Part shown: positions 10,830-19,558 of the stretch, piece by piece
How positions within the stretch are numbered: the stretch's first letter is position 1
Layout of the letters: every line of letters starts with the position of its first letter
Origin: Citreimonas salinaria
GTDB taxonomy: Bacteria; Pseudomonadota; Alphaproteobacteria; Rhodobacterales; Rhodobacteraceae
Reading direction: 5' to 3'
Length of the DNA stretch: 64,000 nucleotides
Assembly: GCF_900107235.1 (NCBI RefSeq)
Contig: NZ_FNPF01000008.1
Span: 107,688 to 171,687 of the forward strand
Made by a program: the position numbers and the translations under genes
Notes under the pieces: model-generated
Databases searched by the model: none
What the model saw: the letters and a program-made list of their open reading frames with translations, nothing else
What the model was told of the DNA's origin: nothing

Positions 10830-11321
10830 TCAGGCGCCCGCACAGGACCGAAGGCGGTCCTGCAACTCGGAGTACAGCGCCTTGCGCTCGTCCTCGGACA
10901 GGAAGGCGCCGATCTCGACCTCACGGCCGTGGCCTTTCAGGGTGACGTAGTACGGCACCGGACCCCCGGCCTCGTGGCAGGCGACTTGCACCCAATAGGT
11001 GTTGCTTTCCCAGTCCTGCGACGCGCCGCGCGGGTTGTGCCGGGTCAGGCGTACCCGGTCGGGCGACAGCGTCAGGATCTCGATGATGCGGCGGTCGCGG
11101 AAGTTTCGCTGCAATCCCCAGTAGAGCGCCGCAACCGCGGCCATGACGAAAGGCAGCAGGCCCCACAGCACCACCGTGCCGATCAGCCAGTAAAGCGGGA
11201 TCGTCGCCATCAGGAAAAAGCCCAGGACGATCCCTGCGAAGCCGGCAGGCGGCAGCGAGTTGTGCGGCCAGAGCTGCAGTTCTGACGAATCGGGCGAGGG
11301 TGCGGACCAGGCATAGGGCAT
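10830..11321 (-). CDS. DUF2244 domain-containing membrane protein
   Basis: A 163-residue protein with a tryptophan-rich start (MPYAWSAPSPDSSELQLWPH), two adjacent membrane helices at about 25-70 and a cytoplasmic tail with the DUF2244 pattern GLQRNFRDRRIIEILTL and YYVTLKGHGREVEIGAFLSE. Function is unknown. Placement just downstream of ctaD, on the same strand, is conserved in Rhodobacteraceae and hints at a role linked to cytochrome oxidase, but a terminator-like hairpin separates the two transcripts here. Confidence 0.85.
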   Translation of the reverse strand: MPYAWSAPSPDSSELQLWPHNSLPPAGFAGIVLGFFLMATIPLYWLIGTVVLWGLLPFVMAAVAALYWGLQRNFRDRRIIEILTLSPDRVRLTRHNPRGASQDWESNTYWVQVACHEAGGPVPYYVTLKGHGREVEIGAFLSEDERKALYSELQDRLRSCAGA

Positions 11322-11361
11322 TAGGCGTGCTTTCCGGTGCCGGAAGACCGGCCTGAAAGGA

Positions 11362-11390
11362 AGAAGGCCCCGCCGTGGACGGGGCCTTCT
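11362..11390 (-). terminator. hairpin terminator downstream of ctaD
   Basis: A perfect 11-base-pair stem (AGAAGGCCCCG at 11362-11372 with CGGGGCCTTCT at 11380-11390) and a 7-base loop begin 22 bases after the ctaD stop. On the minus strand the stem is followed by TTCCTTTC, a modest pyrimidine/T tract. Confidence 0.6.
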
Positions 11391-11411
11391 ATCGGTGTCG
11401 TCGGCCCCGCC

Positions 11412-13085
11412 TCAGTGCGCGGGGGACTTGTCCCAGTCCTCGCGCTTGGGAAGCTGCTCAAACGTGTGTTCGGGCGGGGGCGAGGGCAGGGTCCATTCCA
11501 GCGTGTCCGCGTATTCGTTCCACGGGTTGTTCTGGGTCACCTTTTTACCGCGCAGCAGCGTGTAGGCCATGACGCCGAAGAAGAACAGGAACGACGCGAA
11601 GGACAGGAAGGCGCCCCAGCTCGACCAGGCGTTCCACATGGCGAACGCGTCGGGGTAGTCGATGTAGCGGCGCGGCATGCCTTGGCGGCCCAGGAAGTGC
11701 TGCGGGAAGAACGTCAGGTTGGCGCCGATGAAGAAGGCCCAGAAGTGGAGCTTGCCGGCCCATTCGGGGTACATCCGTCCGCTCATCTTCGGCAGGTAGA
11801 AGTAGATGCCGGCGAAGATGGCGAAGACGGCGCCCAGGCTCATGACGTAGTGGAAGTGCGCGACCACGTAGTAGGTGTCGTGGTAGTAGCGGTCGACGCC
11901 TGCCTGGCTGAGCACGATTCCGGTGACGCCGCCGACCGTGAACAGGAACAGGAAGCCGAAGGCCCAGAGCATCGGCGTCTTGAACTCGAGCGAGCCGCGC
12001 CACATCGTCGCGATCCAGCTGAAGATCTTCACGCCCGTCGGCACCGCGATGACCATCGTGGCCAGCATGAAGTAGCTCTGCTGCGTCAGCGACATGCCCA
12101 CGGTGTACATGTGGTGCGCCCAAACGACGAAGCCCAGGGCGCCGATCGCGATCAGCGCCCAGACCATCGGCAGGTAGCCGAAGATCGGTTTGCGCGAGAA
12201 GGTGGCGATCACGTGGCTGATGATACCGAAGCCCGGCAGGATCACGATGTAGACCTCGGGGTGGCCGAAGAACCACAGGATGTGCTGGTATAGCACCGGG
12301 TCGCCGCCGCCGGCCGGATCGAAGAACGTCGTGCCGAAGTTGCGGTCGGTCAGCAGCATGGTGATCGCGCCGGCCAGCACGGGCAGGGCCAGAAGGATCA
12401 GCCAAGCGGTGACGAAGATCGACCACGCGAACAGCGGCACCTTGAACAGCGTCATGCCGGGGGCGCGCATGTTGAGGAAGGTGGTGATCACGTTGATCGC
12501 GCCCAGGATCGACGATGCGCCCGAGACGTGAACCGCGAAGATCGCGAGATCGGTCGAGAAGCCCGCTTCGTTCGTGGACAGCGGCGGATAGAGCACCCAG
12601 CCGATCCCAGAGCCGAGCTGACCGTTGCCGCCCGGCGAGAAGACCGAGCAGATCGCCAGCAGGGTGCCTGCGACGAACATCCAGTAGCTGAGGTTGTTCA
12701 GGCGCGGAAACGCCATGTCCGGCGCGCCGATCTGCAACGGCATGAAGTAGTTGCCGAAGCCGCCGAACAGGGCGGGAATCACCACGAAGAACATCATCAG
12801 GATGCCGTGCGCGGTGACCATCACGTTCCAGATGTGCCCGTTGGGCGTGCATTCCGACACCGCCGCCGGCAGCAGGCGCATGCCTTCCATGCACATGAAC
12901 TGAACGCCGGGCTCCATGAGCTCCAGGCGCATGTAGACCGTGAAGGCCACCGAGATGAACCCGGCGATTGCCGCCGTGATCAGGTAGAGGATCCCGATGT
13001 CCTTGTGGTTCGTGGACATGAACCAGCGCGTGAAGAACCCGCGGTTGTCCTCGTGCTCGTGGCCATGAATGGCGGCGTCAGCCAT
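11412..13085 (-). CDS. ctaD: cytochrome c oxidase subunit I (aa3 type)
   Basis: A 557-residue haem-copper oxidase core subunit with twelve membrane helices. It holds haem a and the haem a3-CuB site where oxygen is reduced to water with proton pumping. Visible signatures are the haem a His in [15 protein letters not shown], the CuB/tyrosine cross-link segment [17 protein letters not shown], the HH pair in [12 protein letters not shown], and [20 protein letters not shown] with the haem ligands. The N-terminus [31 protein letters not shown] is typical of alphaproteobacterial aa3 oxidases. The start ATG at 13085 follows a GCAGGAGGCAG-type ribosome site. Confidence 0.97.
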   Translation of the reverse strand: MADAAIHGHEHEDNRGFFTRWFMSTNHKDIGILYLITAAIAGFISVAFTVYMRLELMEPGVQFMCMEGMRLLPAAVSECTPNGHIWNVMVTAHGILMMFFVVIPALFGGFGNYFMPLQIGAPDMAFPRLNNLSYWMFVAGTLLAICSVFSPGGNGQLGSGIGWVLYPPLSTNEAGFSTDLAIFAVHVSGASSILGAINVITTFLNMRAPGMTLFKVPLFAWSIFVTAWLILLALPVLAGAITMLLTDRNFGTTFFDPAGGGDPVLYQHILWFFGHPEVYIVILPGFGIISHVIATFSRKPIFGYLPMVWALIAIGALGFVVWAHHMYTVGMSLTQQSYFMLATMVIAVPTGVKIFSWIATMWRGSLEFKTPMLWAFGFLFLFTVGGVTGIVLSQAGVDRYYHDTYYVVAHFHYVMSLGAVFAIFAGIYFYLPKMSGRMYPEWAGKLHFWAFFIGANLTFFPQHFLGRQGMPRRYIDYPDAFAMWNAWSSWGAFLSFASFLFFFGVMAYTLLRGKKVTQNNPWNEYADTLEWTLPSPPPEHTFEQLPKREDWDKSPAH

Positions 13086-13271
13086 TGTCTGCCTCCTGCT
13101 GAAAAGCCTTTAAGGCGCCGGACAGCATCCGGGCCTTCGTTCGAAGGACGTTCTAGGCCGTGTCCGGCCCGGCGGCAATGCACGGATTTGACGCAGCCTC
13201 AGCCTTTTTGTCGCATCTTTGCCGTATTGTCGGGGAAGTCGTTCACGGTTTGCGCGGCGACCCGCGGAGCA

Positions 13272-13955
13272 TTACTCCGGCGACGCGGCGTCCTTCGGGG
13301 CGTGTCCGGACTGCATGACCGCGTCAAAGCTGCGGCGCAGCGCCACGTCGACGTCGGCCATCGTGACCGGCAGGCCGAGATCGACGAGGCTGGTCACGCC
13401 GTAATCGCTTATCCCGCAGGGCACGATGCCGTCGAAATGCGACAGGTCTGGCTCGACATTGATCGAGATGCCGTGAAAGCTGACCCAGCGCCGCAGCCGA
13501 ATGCCGATGGCGGCGATCTTGTCCTCGGCCATGCGCCCGTCGGGCAATGGCGGGCGGTCGGGCCGCTCGATCCAGACGCCGACGCGGCCGGGGCGGATGT
13601 GCCCGGTCAGGCCGAACTCGGCCAGCGCGGCGATCACCCATGATTCGAGATCATGGACGAACCGGCGCACGTCGCGGCCACGGCGGCTGACGTCGAGCAT
13701 CACGTAGGCCACGCGCTGGCCGGGGCCGTGATAGGTATATTGACCACCGCGCTTCGTCTCGTGGACCGGAAAGCGATCCGGGTCGCGCAGGTCGGCCGGC
13801 TTCGCGCTGGTCCCGGCCGTATAGAGCGGCGGATGTTCCAGCAGCCAGACGCATTCGTCGGCGCTGCCGTCGGCAATTGCGTTGGCGCGTGCCTCCATCT
13901 CGGCGACGGCGGTCTCGTAGTCGACCAGCCCGTCCGAAAGAAGCCATTCCACCAT
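13272..13955 (-). CDS. lipB: octanoyl-[acyl carrier protein]-protein N-octanoyltransferase
   Basis: A 227-residue LipB transfers octanoate from ACP to lipoyl domains of 2-oxoacid dehydrogenases and GcvH. Signatures: [15 protein letters not shown], the family block [20 protein letters not shown], and the catalytic Lys/Cys region [33 protein letters not shown]. The ATG at 13955 with GGAGAG upstream is preferred over one at 13985, which adds ten residues. It lies upstream of and parallel to ctaD but 186 bases away, so is probably a separate transcript. Confidence 0.93.
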   Translation of the reverse strand: MVEWLLSDGLVDYETAVAEMEARANAIADGSADECVWLLEHPPLYTAGTSAKPADLRDPDRFPVHETKRGGQYTYHGPGQRVAYVMLDVSRRGRDVRRFVHDLESWVIAALAEFGLTGHIRPGRVGVWIERPDRPPLPDGRMAEDKIAAIGIRLRRWVSFHGISINVEPDLSHFDGIVPCGISDYGVTSLVDLGLPVTMADVDVALRRSFDAVMQSGHAPKDAASPE

Positions 13956-14162
13956 CGATCGCTCTCCGCCCGCCTTGCCTGCCAAGCCGCAGAACCGCTA
14001 CCCGCGGCCTCGGTTCATGGCGGTCTAGCGCGTTACGGCAATGCGATCCAGCGCAGGCAGCCCATCGGCGGCACGCTTGTTCCTGGCGAAAAAATCGCGG
14101 CGGAATTTTCGCTTGTCGAGACAAAGGTGCTGCGCTAGAGAACGGCCACCAAGCCTGACTGT

Positions 14163-14249
14163 GCGGTCGTGGCGGAATTGGTAGACGCGCAGCGTTGAGG
14201 TCGCTGTGGGGTAACTCCCGTGGAAGTTCGAGTCTTCTCGACCGCACCA
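14163..14249 (+). tRNA. tRNA-Leu (anticodon GAG)
   Basis: An 87-base class II tRNA. The acceptor stem GCGGTCG (14163-14169) pairs with CGACCGC (14239-14245), followed by A and an encoded CCA. The D arm contains GGAATTGGTAGACGC. The anticodon stem CAGCG/CGCTG encloses the loop TTGAGGT, giving GAG, which reads CUC and CUU leucine codons. A long variable arm (GTGGGGTAACTCCCGT) and a T arm GAAGTTCGAGTCTTC are present. A short GCGCC-TCCG-GGCGC hairpin followed by CTTTCCC (14260-14280) may end the transcript. Confidence 0.96.
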
Positions 14250-14319
14250 TTCAGCTACTGCGCCTCCGGGCGCCTTTCCCCATCTTGATCGCCGGGACGC
14301 TTCTGTGCCCCGGCCGCTC

Positions 14320-16566
14320 CTATCCGAGAGAGCGCAGCGCGTCCGCCAAGCGGTCGCGCGTCACGGGCTTGTCCAGAAAGACCGTCCGATCGTCCAGCAT
14401 GGACGCGAATTCCGCCTTCTGCGGATATCCGGACATCAGGATAACTCCCAGGCCAGGCGCTCGCTTGCGCAGACGGGCGGCTAGGGCATTGCCGGCCTCG
14501 CCCGGCATCACGATGTCGGTCAGAAGGTATTCGAACGGGCCTTCGCGCTCGAAGATGGCCGCGGCTTGGTCGCCATCGTGCGCGACGCGGACCTCGTAGC
14601 CCAACGATTCCAGGATCCGAGACGAGACCCGGGCCACCGCCTTGGTATCGTCGACCAGAAGGACGCGGCCGCGCGGTTGCGAGGGCAGTGGCGCGGAAGC
14701 GGGGCGGTCGCTTTGCTGCACGCGATCGTCGACAGTGGCGATGGGGAAGAACAACGATATGGTGGTGCCCCGCCCCGGCGCGCTGTCCAGCGTGACGAAT
14801 CCGCCGGTCTGCTCGACATAGCCGCGCACGCGGCTGAGCCCCAGACCGGAGCCCTCGCCGACGCCGCGCGTGGTGAAGAACGGGTCGAAGACCACCTCGT
14901 GCAGGTCCGCCGGAATGCCCTTGCCGTTGTCGCGGACCACGAGCGTCGTCCACCGCTGCAACATTCCGGCGGATTCGTGCCGTGCAGTGCGCTCCTCGAC
15001 GGTGATGTCGATGCGGCCGCCTTCGGGCAGGGCCTCGCGCGCATTGATCACCAGGTTGAGCACGCAGCTCTCGGCCATCGCCTGGTCCAGCACCACCGGC
15101 GGAAGGCCGGGACGGCAATCGATGACCAGCTCGATGTTCGAGGGCAGCGTGCGCCGCAAAAGCGGCTGCAGCGCGCGCAGGAAATCCCCCAGATCCTCGG
15201 TCCGCGGTTCGATCGTGGCGCGCCCCGCGAAGGCGAGAAGGCTTTCGTTCAGTGTCTTTCCGCGCAGCACGGCCTGAACCGCCTCGTTCCGCAACTCGTC
15301 GGCCTCGGCTGGGTCCTCCGTCAGCCCCATGAGTTCGATATTGCCCATGATGACGGCCAGCAGGTTATTGAAATCGTGGCTGACGCCACCGGCAAGCTGC
15401 CCCAGTAGTGCCAGGCGCTCGGTGCGGCGCGCCTCGGCCTCGGCGCGGCGGCGCTCGGTCACGTCGTCCATGATGACGACCGCATGGGTCACCGCGCCGT
15501 TGGCCCCGATTATCGGAGCCCCCGTGGCATCGTAGATCTGGCTCTTGCCGGCGGGCGTGCGTGCCTGGAAGGTTTCGCGCGCGGGTTGGCCGCGTTCGAT
15601 CGCATCCGCGAACCGCTCGAGCGATGCCGTATCGGCCGTATCGCCCAGAAACGAGCGCAGGCTCAGGGCACTCAGCTGTCTGCGGGTGCGGCGCGACGAC
15701 TGGGTCATCGCTTCGTTCGCGTAGCCGATCCCCTGGTCCAGCAGCGGCTTCGTAGCGTTCAGCGCGACGATCATGACCCCGACGGGTTGATGCTCTACGG
15801 CTGTCAGGAAAAGATGCAGTTGCTCGCGCTCGGCAACGCGATCGGTGATGTCACGGAAATGGACCGCTACGCCGGTCTGGGCGGGGTGGGCGTTGACTTC
15901 GAACCAGGCTTGCAGCGGTTCGAAGAATTCCACGAACATGACGCTGCGCCCGGTTTCCCGCACTGCGCGGTAATTGCGCTCGAAGCTCGATCCGACGGCT
16001 TCGGGAAAGGCTTCCCACATGCATCGGCCGATCAGGTCCGCGGGCTTGCGCTGCAGCATCCGTTCGGATGCGGCGTTGACGAAGCTGAAGCACCAGTCCT
16101 TGTCGAGCAGGAAGAACCCGTCTGACATCGTGCGCATCACGAATTCCAGCTCGGCCTCTGCGGCTTCGCGTCGTTGCTCGGCCCGAACCAGGACGGTGAT
16201 GTCCTGGAACGACCCGGCCAGGCCGATGATCCGACCTTGGGCGTCGCGCTGCACCCGCCCGACGGACCGGGCCACGAAGACTCCGCGCTCGGGCGTTTCG
16301 ACCTCGAGCTTCAGGTCGAAGGGCGTGCCCTTTTGGATGCATCGCTCGACTGCCTCGGTCAGCCGCTTTCGGCTTTCCGGCCGATAGAACCCCAGCGCCG
16401 TGTCCAGGTCGATCTCGGCGTCGTCGGGCTGCTCGAACAACTGCCGGGTCACGCGGCTCCAGGTCACGCGGTCGGTGGCGATATCGTAATACCACGCACC
16501 GGTCTGACTTACTTCGCTGGCAAGCTCGAGAAGGTGTAGGTCGGGTCGCTGATCTGAGATGGGCAC
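14320..16566 (-). CDS. soluble PAS-PAS-PAS hybrid histidine kinase with C-terminal receiver
   Basis: A 748-residue sensor without membrane segments. Three PAS-like regions (about 10-125, 135-245, 250-370) are followed by a HisKA dimerisation helix with the phospho-acceptor His397 in GGVSHDFNNLL, and an HATPase domain with N-box LNLVINAREAL, G1 RDNGKGIP and G2 GEGSGLGLSRV. A receiver domain ends the protein, with the acidic pair VLLVDD, Asp684 in LLTDIVMPGEAG and Lys in FLDKPVTRD. The HDFNN type is common in PAS hybrid kinases sensing redox, light or small ligands. The start is a GTG at 16566 with AAGGAA upstream. No output regulator is adjacent. It runs towards the tRNA-Leu gene. Confidence 0.9.
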   Translation of the reverse strand: MPISDQRPDLHLLELASEVSQTGAWYYDIATDRVTWSRVTRQLFEQPDDAEIDLDTALGFYRPESRKRLTEAVERCIQKGTPFDLKLEVETPERGVFVARSVGRVQRDAQGRIIGLAGSFQDITVLVRAEQRREAAEAELEFVMRTMSDGFFLLDKDWCFSFVNAASERMLQRKPADLIGRCMWEAFPEAVGSSFERNYRAVRETGRSVMFVEFFEPLQAWFEVNAHPAQTGVAVHFRDITDRVAEREQLHLFLTAVEHQPVGVMIVALNATKPLLDQGIGYANEAMTQSSRRTRRQLSALSLRSFLGDTADTASLERFADAIERGQPARETFQARTPAGKSQIYDATGAPIIGANGAVTHAVVIMDDVTERRRAEAEARRTERLALLGQLAGGVSHDFNNLLAVIMGNIELMGLTEDPAEADELRNEAVQAVLRGKTLNESLLAFAGRATIEPRTEDLGDFLRALQPLLRRTLPSNIELVIDCRPGLPPVVLDQAMAESCVLNLVINAREALPEGGRIDITVEERTARHESAGMLQRWTTLVVRDNGKGIPADLHEVVFDPFFTTRGVGEGSGLGLSRVRGYVEQTGGFVTLDSAPGRGTTISLFFPIATVDDRVQQSDRPASAPLPSQPRGRVLLVDDTKAVARVSSRILESLGYEVRVAHDGDQAAAIFEREGPFEYLLTDIVMPGEAGNALAARLRKRAPGLGVILMSGYPQKAEFASMLDDRTVFLDKPVTRDRLADALRSLG

Positions 16567-16818
16567 CGCGTTTCCTTGGTTCGTCCGACGAGGCCGAAGC
16601 GTTTCACGACATCAAAGCATCTGCCACCATCGCGCAAGGCATTCCGTAAAGTTGCGCAGTATTCGGCTAGGCTGACGCGGGCCGCCGCACACGTCTCACA
16701 ACGCACGAACACGATAGGAGTTTCCGTACGGCCCCACGGCGGGATCGCGCGCTTGCCCCGATGGCGCCTTCATGCGATCTTTTCGCCAGTAAAGCGTTTC
16801 GAGTGCACAGGTTTTTTC

Positions 16819-17733
16819 ATGACTCCATGTTTCGGCCCCGCCGGGCTTTCCGCCCGGGGCACAGGCGCTGGCACCGCTTCCGAATTTGATGTCGCGCAAC
16901 ACAATCTCGATCATGTCTCGGCCGCCGTTCTGGCCGGCGATTTCGACGCGTTCCTGAATCACGTCCGGCTGCCGCTGGTGACGGCAACGGCGCGGGGCTT
17001 GCAGCGCTTCGAGACGCGTGCGTCTCTGCAAGCCGCCTTTCGCCGCATGGCCGAAGCTGCGAGGACGCTGAAGGTGACCCGCGTGGACAGCACGGTCGAG
17101 GCGGTGGTCGAGGATGGGCGCGGGCGGCTGCTGCGGGCCCATGTGACCCGGCTCTGGAGCGGCGATACGCTGGCGCGCGCGCCGCATTCCGGATTGTCCG
17201 TCATCGAACAGGACGACGGGCACTGGCGGCTGTCGCGGGCGCAGTTCGCGCTGGCCGACGATGCGACGGCGGGGATGGGTTTCGAAATGGCGCCGGGTGC
17301 GGACGAAGATCATGCCGAGGTCGCCGCGATCTTTTCGCACGCGCTCGACCGGATGACGCAGGCGTTTCTCGAAGGCGACTTCGACCTGCTGTGCGACACG
17401 ACCCGTCATCCGCTATTCCTGCAGAACACGGAAGGCACGCACATCGTCCGCACGAGGGATACCCTGCGGGCCCAGTTCGATCGTGTGCTTGCGGATTTCC
17501 GCATGAACGAGATCACCGACATGGTGCGCCTGGTCAAGCGCGCGCGCCGGCTGGGCGATCGGCGGGTCCAGGGTCTTTACCGAACCCATGTGCTGAGCGG
17601 GCAGATGCTTGCGCTGCCCTCGTTCATAAGCGTGATGACGATAGAGCAGGGCGACGACCGCGTGTGGCGCACGGTGGAAATCATGCATCCGCTTGGCCCC
17701 ATGACTCTGGCGCGCAAGCTGGCCGCGATGTGA
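16819..17733 (+). CDS. orphan protein with two NTF2/SnoaL-like repeats
   Basis: A 304-residue soluble protein of unknown function. Two halves look like copies of one domain of about 120 residues: residues 32-148 (LDHVSAAVLAGDFDAFLNHV, then an Arg-rich strand, then GHWRLSRAQF) and 173-292 (LDRMTQAFLEGDFDLLCDTT, then VWRTVEIMHPL). Each starts with a helix followed by GDFD and ends in a Trp-Arg strand, the pattern of NTF2-like/SnoaL proteins, which bind small hydrophobic ligands or act as isomerases or hydrolases. The ATG at 16819 is chosen because the upstream frame back to 16576 is low-quality basic sequence. It is divergent from the hybrid kinase, which might make it a partner, but this is a guess. 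Confidence 0.55.
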   Translation: MTPCFGPAGLSARGTGAGTASEFDVAQHNLDHVSAAVLAGDFDAFLNHVRLPLVTATARGLQRFETRASLQAAFRRMAEAARTLKVTRVDSTVEAVVEDGRGRLLRAHVTRLWSGDTLARAPHSGLSVIEQDDGHWRLSRAQFALADDATAGMGFEMAPGADEDHAEVAAIFSHALDRMTQAFLEGDFDLLCDTTRHPLFLQNTEGTHIVRTRDTLRAQFDRVLADFRMNEITDMVRLVKRARRLGDRRVQGLYRTHVLSGQMLALPSFISVMTIEQGDDRVWRTVEIMHPLGPMTLARKLAAM

Positions 17734-17925
17734 CCTGCCGATCGCCGCGCGCCGCGCCGCAGGTCGATCTCCCACATCTCTTCTGCTCCCTCGGTCGGCA
17801 GCGCACTTCGGCGTTCTTTGCCCTCGGGGCCTTTCGCGGTCCTGCACGGGGTTGACGAGGCGCGCCTTCCCGTGTTCCATAAAGTGGAATTAAATTCTGC
17901 ATAGTGAAACTGGGAGGAGGAACCC

Positions 17926-18978
17926 ATGACCAATGTTGTGAAGGCGGCCCTGACTGGCGCGCTGATCTTCGGCGCAGCCGGCGCTGGCGCGCAGGAATTC
18001 TTCGTCGGCGAGGCCGGGCCGAACCGAGGCGCGCGGGGCGAATCGCTCAACTACTTCGCCGAGCAGGTCGAGGAGAAGTCTGGCGGCGAGATGGCGCTGA
18101 ACATCCAGTGGGGCGGCGCGCTCTTCAAGGCTGGCGCGGCGCTGTCGGGCATCGCCGACGGCGTGGCCGACATGGGCACGATCATCGCGGTCTACTTTCC
18201 GCAGGAAATGGCGCCCTACCGGATCGCCGACATGCCGCTGGAAAGCTCGGATGCGTGGGTCGGCATGAAGGCCACCGACGAGATCATGCGCAACAACGAG
18301 CAGATTGCCGAACATCTGGCGGCGCAGAACCTTGTCTACCTCGGCACCTTCACCACTTCGGCGGTGCATATCGGCTGCAAGGACACGGCGATCCGCACCG
18401 TCGATGACATCGCGGGCCTGAAGATCCGCGGCGTCGGCGCCTACGGCGACACCTTCGCTGATTTCGGCGCCAACCTCGTGCCGATGTCGATCTACGACGC
18501 GTACCAGGGCCTCGACACCGGCCTGCTGGACTGCTCGCAGACCTACAGTTACGCCACCGCGGCGCTGAAGCAGCAGGAAGTGATCGACAGCTACACGCTG
18601 CTCGATTGGGGCCAGACCGGCGCGTTGGGCGTGTTCATGAACAAGGAAGCCTTCGACCGTCTGAGCGAAGAAAAGCAGCAGATCCTGCTGGAAGCCGGCG
18701 CGTCGATGTCGGACGAGCTGGGCCGCCTGATCACCGCCGACAACGAGGCGGCGATCGAGACCATGCGCGAAGCCGGCGTCGAGATCATCGAACTGCCCGA
18801 CGAAGAGCGCGCCAAGCTGGTCCAGGCCGGCCAGAAGTACATCGACGAGTGGGTCGAGCAGGTCTCGGGCATGGGGCTCGACGGTGCGGCGATCCTCGAC
18901 GAGTACAAGGCCCTGCTGGCCAAGTACGCCGAAGAACGCGACACGCAGGGCTACCCCTGGGAGCGCGAGCAGGGCTAG
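17926..18978 (+). CDS. dctP: TRAP transporter solute-binding protein (DctP family)
   Basis: A 350-residue periplasmic receptor with a clear signal peptide (MTNVVKAALTGALIFGAAGAGAQ). It has DctP-family features: a start of the mature protein rich in charged residues, IADGVADMGTIIAVYFPQEM, and TVDDIAGLKIRGVGAYGDTFADFGANLVPM, with the conserved Arg that clamps a ligand carboxylate. The substrate is therefore probably an organic acid. It heads a block dctP-dctQ-dctM-iclR-beta-oxidation genes, so a carboxylate degraded through CoA thioesters is likely. GGGAGGAGG-like bases precede the ATG. A strong hairpin follows the gene. Confidence 0.93.
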   Translation: MTNVVKAALTGALIFGAAGAGAQEFFVGEAGPNRGARGESLNYFAEQVEEKSGGEMALNIQWGGALFKAGAALSGIADGVADMGTIIAVYFPQEMAPYRIADMPLESSDAWVGMKATDEIMRNNEQIAEHLAAQNLVYLGTFTTSAVHIGCKDTAIRTVDDIAGLKIRGVGAYGDTFADFGANLVPMSIYDAYQGLDTGLLDCSQTYSYATAALKQQEVIDSYTLLDWGQTGALGVFMNKEAFDRLSEEKQQILLEAGASMSDELGRLITADNEAAIETMREAGVEIIELPDEERAKLVQAGQKYIDEWVEQVSGMGLDGAAILDEYKALLAKYAEERDTQGYPWEREQG

Positions 18979-18994
18979 GCTCGCTCGCCTTTCG

Positions 18995-19021
18995 CGGCCG
19001 CGCCTTCACGGGGCGCGGCCG
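18995..19021 (+). promoter_or_regulatory. intercistronic stem-loop between dctP and dctQ
   Basis: A perfect 10-base-pair GC-rich stem (CGGCCGCGCC at 18995-19004 with GGCGCGGCCG at 19012-19021) and a 7-base loop sit in the 75-base dctP-dctQ gap. There is no T tract, so it looks more like an mRNA-protecting or partial attenuating hairpin that would let the binding protein be made in excess over the membrane subunits. Function is inferred from position. Confidence 0.55.
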
Positions 19022-19053
19022 GATCCACCACTTTCCGACAATCGAGGTAAGCC

Positions 19054-19557
19054 ATGCTGCGCCGTATCGAGCGCCTGCTGGTCGATCTGTCCATCATTTC
19101 GGTGCTGGGCCTCGGCTTTCTGATCACCGCCACGGTCGTCCTGCGCGCGGTGTTCAACTCGGGCGTGCCCGACGCGATCGTCATGGTCAGCGAGTTGATG
19201 GTCGCGGCCGTGATCCTGCCGCTGGCCGCCACCACGGCTTCGCGGTCGCACATCGTGGTCGAGTTCGTGTCGAACCGGATGCCCCCGCGCATCCGCGACG
19301 GGCTGGTGATCTTCGGCTCGGTCTTCGGCCTGCTGGCGCTGGCGCCACTGATCTGGGCCGGGTGGCGCGAGGTCACGCACACCATCGCGTCGGGGGGCTA
19401 TTTCTTCGGCGATCTGAACCTGCCGAAATGGCCGGGGCGAGTGATCTTCCTCATCGGCGTAAGTTTCTGCTGGCTGCGGCTGGCGATCATGGTCTGGCAG
19501 GACGTCGGCGCAATGCGCCGGGGCGAGCCGCTGGCCGAGACCGGGCACGGGGCCTGA
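19054..19557 (+). CDS. dctQ: TRAP transporter small membrane subunit (DctQ family)
   Basis: A 167-residue protein with four membrane helices, MLRRIERLLVDLSIISVLGL at the N-terminus. The DctQ pattern of a central ATTASRSHIVVEFVSNRMPP loop and a last helix ending in WLRLAIMVWQD is present. It pairs with DctM to form the Na+-coupled membrane unit. Its stop is followed after one base by the ATG of dctM, so translation is coupled. Confidence 0.9.
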   Translation: MLRRIERLLVDLSIISVLGLGFLITATVVLRAVFNSGVPDAIVMVSELMVAAVILPLAATTASRSHIVVEFVSNRMPPRIRDGLVIFGSVFGLLALAPLIWAGWREVTHTIASGGYFFGDLNLPKWPGRVIFLIGVSFCWLRLAIMVWQDVGAMRRGEPLAETGHGA

Positions 19558-19558
19558 C

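Noticed and set aside
14163..14249. tRNA-Leu as an integration site of a mobile island
   Set aside because: No integrase, no direct repeat of the tRNA 3' end and no compositional change were seen around it.
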